Shown here: positions 7,740 through 13,603 of the stretch, piece after piece
Position numbering within the stretch: the stretch's first letter is position 1
Layout of the letters: each line of letters begins with the position of its first letter
Assembly: GCF_045807065.1 (NCBI RefSeq)
Contig: NZ_JBJMIE010000719.1
Span: 1 to 13,603, forward strand
Length of the DNA: 13,603 nucleotides
Reading direction: 5' to 3'
DNA from: Actinophytocola sp045807065
Lineage (GTDB): Bacteria > Actinomycetota > Actinomycetes > Mycobacteriales > Pseudonocardiaceae
Translations under genes and position numbers: made by a program
The notes under the pieces: generated by a model
Told to the model about the DNA's origin: nothing
The model's input: only the letters and a program-made list of their open reading frames with translations
Databases searched by the model: none

Positions 7740-7797
7740 AGCGTTGGCGCTTACGGGCATCGATGCTTGAACATCGATCCGATTACACGAGCGTTGG
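7740..7797. promoter_or_regulatory. Repeat-rich intergenic segment upstream of the DUF151 gene
   Basis: The 164-nt gap between ftsR and the DUF151 gene holds AGCGTTGG twice (7740-7747, 7790-7797) enclosing CATCGAT twice (7758-7764, 7772-7778). The first CATCGAT is inside the perfect palindrome GCATCGATGC (7757-7766). Spaced repeats like these suggest protein-binding sites. A GGAAC (7796-7800) with GTC 15 nt later (7816-7818) weakly resembles an ECF sigma promoter. No function is established. Confidence 0.3.
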
Positions 7798-7891
7798 AAC
7801 CCGATGGCGGGTAGCGTCGAGGCCAGCGATGAGCGATCCTCGATGGTGTGGGTGCATATCCTCGCTGAGCTTGCGGAGGGAGGCGAACCCG

Positions 7892-8365
7892 ATGAGCGAG
7901 ATGCGAGTCGTGGGCGTGCGGGTGGAACTGCCGGCCAATCAACCGATCTTGCTGCTACGCGAAACCGAAGGTGAGCGTTATCTCCCGATCTGGATCGGCT
8001 CGGTGGAGGCGACGGCCATCGCACTGGAGCAGCAGGGGGTGCGGCCGGCGCGGCCGCTGACGCACGACCTGCTCAAGGACGTGATCGGGGCGTTGGGACG
8101 GGAGCTCGAGCAGGTGCGTATCACCGACCTGCGGGAGGGCACGTTCTTCGCCGAGCTGGTTTTCGACGGTGACGTGCGGGTATCCGCGCGACCGAGCGAC
8201 TCGGTCGCACTGGCCCTGCGGGTCGGCGTGCCGATCCATGCGGAGGACTCCGTGCTCCAGGAGGCCGGGTTGATCATCCCGGACGAGCAGGAGGACGAGG
8301 TCGAGAAGTTCCGCGAGTTCCTCGACAGCGTCTCGCCGGAGGACTTTCGAGGCGCGGATACATAG
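7892..8365 (+). CDS. DUF151 / 'bifunctional nuclease' family protein (Rv1829-like)
   Basis: A 157-residue soluble protein of the DUF151 (BFN) family. Conserved blocks are visible: RVVGVRVELPANQPILLLRE, RYLPIWIGSVEATAIALEQQGV, RPLTHDLLKDVI, TFFAELVFDG and ARPSDSVALALRVGVPI, then an acidic C-terminal tail (PDEQEDEVEKFREFL). Plant relatives were described as having RNase and DNase activity. The role in bacteria is poorly known, so nuclease activity is only suggested. I chose ATG 7892 because GGAGGGAGG lies 8 nt upstream (7875-7883). A longer frame opening at 7763 would run through the repeat-rich leader and is not supported. It sits between two MerR genes, as in M. tuberculosis. Rather high expression is suggested by its strong Shine-Dalgarno. 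Confidence 0.92.
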   Translation: MSEMRVVGVRVELPANQPILLLRETEGERYLPIWIGSVEATAIALEQQGVRPARPLTHDLLKDVIGALGRELEQVRITDLREGTFFAELVFDGDVRVSARPSDSVALALRVGVPIHAEDSVLQEAGLIIPDEQEDEVEKFREFLDSVSPEDFRGADT

Positions 8366-8383
8366 TTGGTAACAAAGTCTCTA

Positions 8384-8410
8384 CGACAGGTTTAGGTTTG
8401 CGACCTGTTG
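8384..8410 (+). terminator. Stem-loop between the DUF151 gene and the second merR gene
   Basis: CGACAGGT (8384-8391) and ACCTGTTG (8403-8410) can pair as 8 bp with one G-T wobble, leaving an 11-nt loop. It lies 18 nt after the DUF151 stop and 13 nt before the -35 box of the next gene. It could be a weak terminator or an operator upstream of that promoter. No U-run follows. Confidence 0.35.
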
Positions 8411-8423
8411 CCCGCGCGTCGCG

Positions 8424-8452
8424 TTGACCCCGTCTCCCCGCGGACCTACCGT
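8424..8452 (+). promoter_or_regulatory. Housekeeping-type promoter of the second merR gene
   Basis: TTGACC (8424-8429) and TACCGT (8447-8452) are separated by exactly 17 nt. This is a near-consensus actinobacterial SigA/HrdB promoter. The predicted transcription start, about 8458-8460, leaves a leader of about 50 nt before GTG 8509. It is the best promoter in the window. Confidence 0.7.
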
Positions 8453-8457
8453 CGTGT

Positions 8458-8484
8458 TACGAGCCTGCGGTTTTCAGGCTCGTA
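8458..8484 (+). promoter_or_regulatory. Perfect 10-bp hairpin at the predicted 5' end of the merR mRNA
   Basis: TACGAGCCTG (8458-8467), a 7-nt loop (CGGTTTT) and CAGGCTCGTA (8475-8484) form a perfect stem beginning at or next to the predicted transcription start. As RNA it could shield the 5' end from decay or affect initiation. As DNA it could be an operator for autoregulation. The Shine-Dalgarno at 8499-8503 is outside the stem, so it does not directly mask translation. Confidence 0.55.
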
Positions 8485-8508
8485 GCTGGCAGGAGACTGG
8501 AGGCAGGC

Positions 8509-9066
8509 GTGGTCGAGTATGGTCCCGTCACCGGTGAGCAGGGTGAGCTGTTTCCGGACTCTTCCGGACCGGACGAGCTCGTCGGCTACCGCGGACCAGC
8601 GGCTTGTCAGATCGCCGGCATCACCTATCGCCAGCTGGACTACTGGGCGCGCACGGGGTTGGTGGCACCGACCATAAGGAGTGCCCAGGGGTCCGGCTCC
8701 GCCCGGTTGTACTCGTTCAAGGACATCCTGGTGCTGAAGGTGGTCAAGCGGCTGCTCGACACCGGGGTGTCGCTGCAGAACATCCGGGTGGCGGTGGAGC
8801 ACCTGCGCCGCCGCGGTGTCCGCGACCTGGCGAGGATCACGCTCTTCTCCGACGGCACCACCGTCTACGAGTGCACCTCCCCGGAGGAGATCGTCGACCT
8901 GCTGCAGGGCGGCCAGGGCGTCTTCGGCATCGCCGTCTCCGGCGCGATGCAGGAGATCAACGGCACCATCCACGAGTTCCCGGCCGAACGCGCCGACGGC
9001 GGCATAGTGGAGACGCTTACCGACGACGAGCTGACCGCTCGCCGCAAGGCCCGCAACGCGGGCTGA
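8509..9066 (+). CDS. MerR-family transcriptional regulator (Rv1830-like)
   Basis: A 185-residue DNA-binding protein. A disordered N-terminus (about 1-24) precedes the MerR HTH (about 25-100): YRGPAACQIAGITYRQLDYWARTGLVAP, then SARLYSFKDILVLKVVKRLLDTGVSLQNIRVAVEHLR. The rest (TLFSDGTTVYECTSPEEIVDLLQGGQGVFGIAVSG) is a small conserved effector or dimer region without obvious ligand-binding cysteines. It corresponds by position to M. tuberculosis Rv1830 (ResR/McdR), linked to control of growth and division. That function is transferred by synteny. The start is GTG 8509 with GGAGG 5 nt upstream. It has its own promoter and 5' hairpin, so it is transcribed apart from the genes before it. The stop TGA directly abuts a large palindromic repeat. 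Confidence 0.9.
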   Translation: MVEYGPVTGEQGELFPDSSGPDELVGYRGPAACQIAGITYRQLDYWARTGLVAPTIRSAQGSGSARLYSFKDILVLKVVKRLLDTGVSLQNIRVAVEHLRRRGVRDLARITLFSDGTTVYECTSPEEIVDLLQGGQGVFGIAVSGAMQEINGTIHEFPAERADGGIVETLTDDELTARRKARNAG

Positions 9067-9236
9067 CCCGCGCGTGTCCAACGCCCAGAACCCGCGTGTC
9101 CAACGCGCCGGACGGGTGAGTTCGACAAACGCGGCCGGTGCGCGGCGCGACCATGTTGACCAGGTGTGTCCGCAGCGTTGAACTCGTGTGTCGTCCGCGT
9201 TGGACACGCGGGTCCTTTGTGTTGGACACGCGGGGG
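9067..9236. repeat. Symmetrical array of 22-nt-period repeats forming a long imperfect palindrome
   Basis: The core GTGTCCAAC occurs at 9074-9082 and 9096-9104, and a degenerate copy is at 9118-9126. The reverse complement GTTGGACAC occurs at 9199-9207 and 9221-9229, with a degenerate GTTGAACTC at 9177-9185. Spacing within each arm is 22 nt. All copies pair about one centre near 9151.5. The inner pair is a perfect 17-bp inverted repeat (9091-9107 with 9196-9212). The outer edge starts right after the merR stop codon. It could act as a terminator-like hairpin, a protein-binding array or a remnant of a small non-coding mobile repeat. Confidence 0.8.
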
Positions 9237-9248
9237 AGCGGGTAGGCT
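9222..9248 (+). promoter_or_regulatory. Possible gcvP promoter overlapping the last repeat
   Basis: TAGGCT (9243-9248) is a good actinobacterial -10 candidate. TTGGAC (9222-9227) is a possible -35 box with a short 15-nt spacer, and it lies inside the last repeat copy. Transcription would then start near 9255, about a dozen nt before the first riboswitch aptamer. The short spacer lowers confidence. Confidence 0.35.
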
Positions 9249-9268
9249 ACGTGGGTAGTCGCCGATCC

Positions 9269-9451
9269 CACGCGGGAGAGTTCGAGCAGAGCGCTCGGCG
9301 CCGAAGGAGCAAATCCTCCCCGGAACCTCTCAGGCACCCGAACCGCGTGAGTGAGACGCCTCTGGAAAGTGGCCCCGGCCCGCCGAAGGTGCAAGTTCAC
9401 CGCGCGTGGACGAAGCTCTCAGGCGCACGTCATACCGTGCACGGACAGAGG
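9269..9451 (+). promoter_or_regulatory. Tandem glycine riboswitch upstream of gcvP
   Basis: Two glycine aptamers in series. Aptamer 1 is closed by a perfect 7-bp P1 helix (9269-9275 with 9343-9349) and holds GCGCCGAAGGAGCAAA (9298-9313) and CTCTCAGGCACCCG (9327-9340). A short linker of about 9 nt follows. Aptamer 2 is closed by CCTCTG/CAGAGG (9359-9364 with 9446-9451) and holds CTCTGGAAAG (9360-9369), GCCGAAGGTGCAA (9382-9394) and GCTCTCAGGCGCAC (9415-9428). These are the hallmark core sequences of the family. Glycine-bound forms usually turn on glycine cleavage genes, which fits gcvP 48 nt downstream. The P1 helix of aptamer 2 runs into a GGGGGAGG stretch, so control may act through ribosome access or transcript elongation. 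Confidence 0.95.
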
Positions 9452-9499
9452 GGGAGGGCAGCGCAGCCATGCCCACCCCGATGCCCGGAGGCGTGCCAG

Positions 9500-12370
<2,871 letters not shown>

Positions 12371-12404
12371 TCCCCGGGCCGGCGCTTCGCACTGACGGGA
12401 CGAG

Positions 12405-12872
12405 CTAACGCCCGCTTATCCTGGCCAGCAACTTGTCGACGTCGTTGCGGGTGTAATCGCCGCTGATCTGGACCTCGCCGCCGGTGATCGCGCTCTGGAT
12501 GGTCGGCGCGACGACCACCTCGTCGTCGATGACGATCGCGAGTCGCTCGCCCGTGTGGGCGGTCGTCCAGTCGGCGAAAGTCTTGGCGTCCTGGGTGTTC
12601 AGGTCGAGGTTCAGCGCCCACAGGCCGTTGTCGTTGGTGACCTCGGCCCCGTCCAGCCGCCGGATCGTCATGATCGGGTCCGCCAGTTTCAGGGACTCGC
12701 CGGTGGCCGGGTCCGCCAGCACCGTGGCGCCGTCCGCGGTCACCGGCCGCATCTCGATCGGGACCGCCACGTCCACCGAGCTGGGTGCGGAAGAGCTCTC
12801 GACGGGTGCGCCACCGACCTCGGTGGTGCACCCGGCGAGCGCCAGGACCAGTACCAACAACAACGCCCGCAC
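12405..12872 (-). CDS. Lipoprotein with a free-standing SecD P1-head-like domain
   Basis: A 155-residue exported protein. A short hydrophobic signal (MRALLLVLVLALAGC) ends in a lipobox, LAGC, with C15 as the lipidation site, so the protein should be anchored to the outer face of the membrane. A low-complexity serine/valine linker follows. Residues about 65-150 resemble the head subdomain of the SecD periplasmic domain: LNLDLNTQDAKTFADWT, GERLAIVIDDEVVVAPTIQSAITGGEVQISGDYTRNDVDKLLARI. No RND membrane helices are present, so it is not a SecD translocase subunit. A role beside Sec or in binding exported proteins is speculation. The start is GTG 12870-12872 with GGAGG 5 nt upstream, 10 nt after the stop of the glycosylase-like gene, so the two genes are coupled. 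It converges on gcvP with 34 nt between the stops. Confidence 0.85.
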   Translation of the reverse strand: MRALLLVLVLALAGCTTEVGGAPVESSSAPSSVDVAVPIEMRPVTADGATVLADPATGESLKLADPIMTIRRLDGAEVTNDNGLWALNLDLNTQDAKTFADWTTAHTGERLAIVIDDEVVVAPTIQSAITGGEVQISGDYTRNDVDKLLARISGR

Positions 12873-12882
12873 CCGTGCCTCC

Positions 12883-13603
12883 TCAGCCGAGCAACTCCTC
12901 GCACAACGCGATCAGCCTGGCCCGCAGCGGACGCGCCCGCTCGCTGAACTCCGCCTGCTCCCGCCGGTACTCGGCCCGCCCGTGCGCCGTCTCGATCCGG
13001 ACCGGAGCGTAGCCGAGCGGGGTGAGGTCGTAGGGGCTCGCGCGCATGTCCAGCGACCGGATGTCCAGTGCCAGCTCGAAACAGTCCGCCACGAGCGAGG
13101 ACGGCACGTACGGGTCCAGCTTGTACGCCCACTTGTACAGGTCCATCCCGGCGTGCAGGCAGCCCGGCTGCTCGAGCGCGACCTGGTCGGATCGCTGTGG
13201 CCGCACCAGGTTCAGCGGTCGCGCGGCCGGGGTGAAGAAGCGGTACGCGTCGAAGTGCGTGCACCGCACGGGAAGCGACTCGACGACCGCGTCCGTGCCG
13301 GCCCCGCCGAGCCGCAGCGGCCAGTCCTCGTGCCGCACGTCCGGCGACCGGTACACCATCGCCCACTCGTGCAGCCCGAAGCAGCCCAGGCGCGGCGCAC
13401 GGGCCGCGGTCGCGCTCAGCAGCCGGTGGACGAACTCGACCGACGAGCGCCGCGACTCCGGCAGCGGACCCAACTCCACGCCCCGCGCCGTCGCGCGGTA
13501 CGCCGGCCAGCACAGGTACTCCGCCGCGCCGGCCAGCTCGACGCCGGGGCCGGGGTGCCAGCGCAGCAGCCTGGCCGGCCGGTGTGAGTAGTACGTGAAC
13601 AGG
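12883..13603 (-). CDS. Actinobacterial protein annotated as 3-methyladenine DNA glycosylase, 5' truncated by window edge
   Basis: The frame is open at the right edge and ends at TGA (12883-12885). About 239 C-terminal residues are visible, starting LFTYYSHRPARLLRWHPGPG. I recognise this from an actinobacterial family of about 290 residues usually labelled 3-methyladenine DNA glycosylase. Other conserved stretches are FGLHEWAMVYR, RCTHFDAYRFFTPAARPLN, QPGCLHAGMDLYKWAYKLDPYVPS and DIRSLDMRASPYDLTPLGYAPVRIET. I cannot see a helix-hairpin-helix or a typical AAG (Mpg) active site, so the enzymatic label is uncertain. About 50 N-terminal residues lie outside the window. An internal GTG at 13477-13479 is not the start because homology-like sequence continues upstream. 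The lipoprotein gene follows after 10 nt. Confidence 0.8.
   Translation of the reverse strand, partial: LFTYYSHRPARLLRWHPGPGVELAGAAEYLCWPAYRATARGVELGPLPESRRSSVEFVHRLLSATAARAPRLGCFGLHEWAMVYRSPDVRHEDWPLRLGGAGTDAVVESLPVRCTHFDAYRFFTPAARPLNLVRPQRSDQVALEQPGCLHAGMDLYKWAYKLDPYVPSSLVADCFELALDIRSLDMRASPYDLTPLGYAPVRIETAHGRAEYRREQAEFSERARPLRARLIALCEELLG

Noticed and set aside
7763..7891. Upstream extension of the DUF151 protein by 43 codons
   Set aside because: The sequence does not look like the family and runs through the repeat-rich leader. The strong Shine-Dalgarno belongs to ATG 7892.
9067..9236. CRISPR array
   Set aside because: The repeats are short, few, degenerate and arranged head-to-head around a centre, with no uniform repeat-spacer structure and no cas genes.
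9058..9242. Insertion sequence with GCGGG target duplication around the palindrome
   Set aside because: GCGGG occurs on both flanks (9058-9062, 9238-9242), but it is a common GC-rich word. There is no transposase and the symmetry differs from simple terminal repeats.
9017..9400. Minus-strand frame of 127 codons across the repeat array
   Set aside because: It is a by-product of the repeats and covers the riboswitch and the end of merR. It shows no protein features.
9188..9499. N-terminal extension of gcvP by about 104 codons
   Set aside because: The extension would translate the repeat array and the glycine riboswitch. The family N-terminus and a good Shine-Dalgarno place the start at 9500.
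12371..12404. Terminator between gcvP and the convergent lipoprotein gene
   Set aside because: The 34 nt are GC-rich but I find no convincing stem with loop or U-run.

Overview
The window is very GC-rich, with strong G/C preference at codon third positions, GTG starts and two probable leaderless starts. The gene order matches the glycine-cleavage/garA neighbourhood of Actinobacteria (Mycobacterium tuberculosis Rv1822 and Rv1826-Rv1832). The sequence style, and the inverted repeat array before gcvP, suggest a filamentous actinomycete, perhaps Pseudonocardiaceae (Lentzea or Saccharothrix-like). That assignment is inference.

Left part (1-5245): the 3' part of a DHA2-type MFS drug exporter gene converges, with a 6-nt gap, on a large LuxR-family ATPase regulator (LAL type). 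The regulator is divergent from a class I SAM-dependent methyltransferase. The 116-bp divergent region holds a perfect 7-bp dyad. These genes look like accessory material next to the conserved block.

Middle part (5267-12370), all on the plus strand: a 58-aa hypothetical protein, a CDP-alcohol phosphatidyltransferase, gcvH (4-nt overlap with the previous gene) followed by a stem-loop, garA/odhI (FHA regulator of 2-oxoglutarate metabolism), an FtsR-like MerR regulator, a DUF151 'bifunctional nuclease' protein, a second MerR regulator (Rv1830-like) with a strong promoter and a perfect 10-bp hairpin at the predicted transcript start, a symmetrical repeat array, a tandem glycine riboswitch and gcvP. 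GcvP (P-protein) and GcvH (lipoyl H-protein) are two of the glycine cleavage components. GcvT is not in the window. Glycine probably controls gcvP through the riboswitch, while gcvH lies in another transcription unit. GarA and the two MerR proteins link the locus to nitrogen/carbon balance and to growth and division control.

Right part (12405-13603), minus strand: a gene annotated in actinobacteria as 3-methyladenine DNA glycosylase (5' end outside the window), followed after 10 nt by a small lipoprotein with a free-standing SecD P1-head-like domain. This pair converges on gcvP.

Most of the content is conserved actinobacterial housekeeping. I found no clearly new multi-gene system. The best leads are the 22-nt-period palindromic repeat array in place of Rv1831, the hairpin at the predicted start of the second merR mRNA, and a GarA whose PknG-type acceptor threonine is replaced by arginine.
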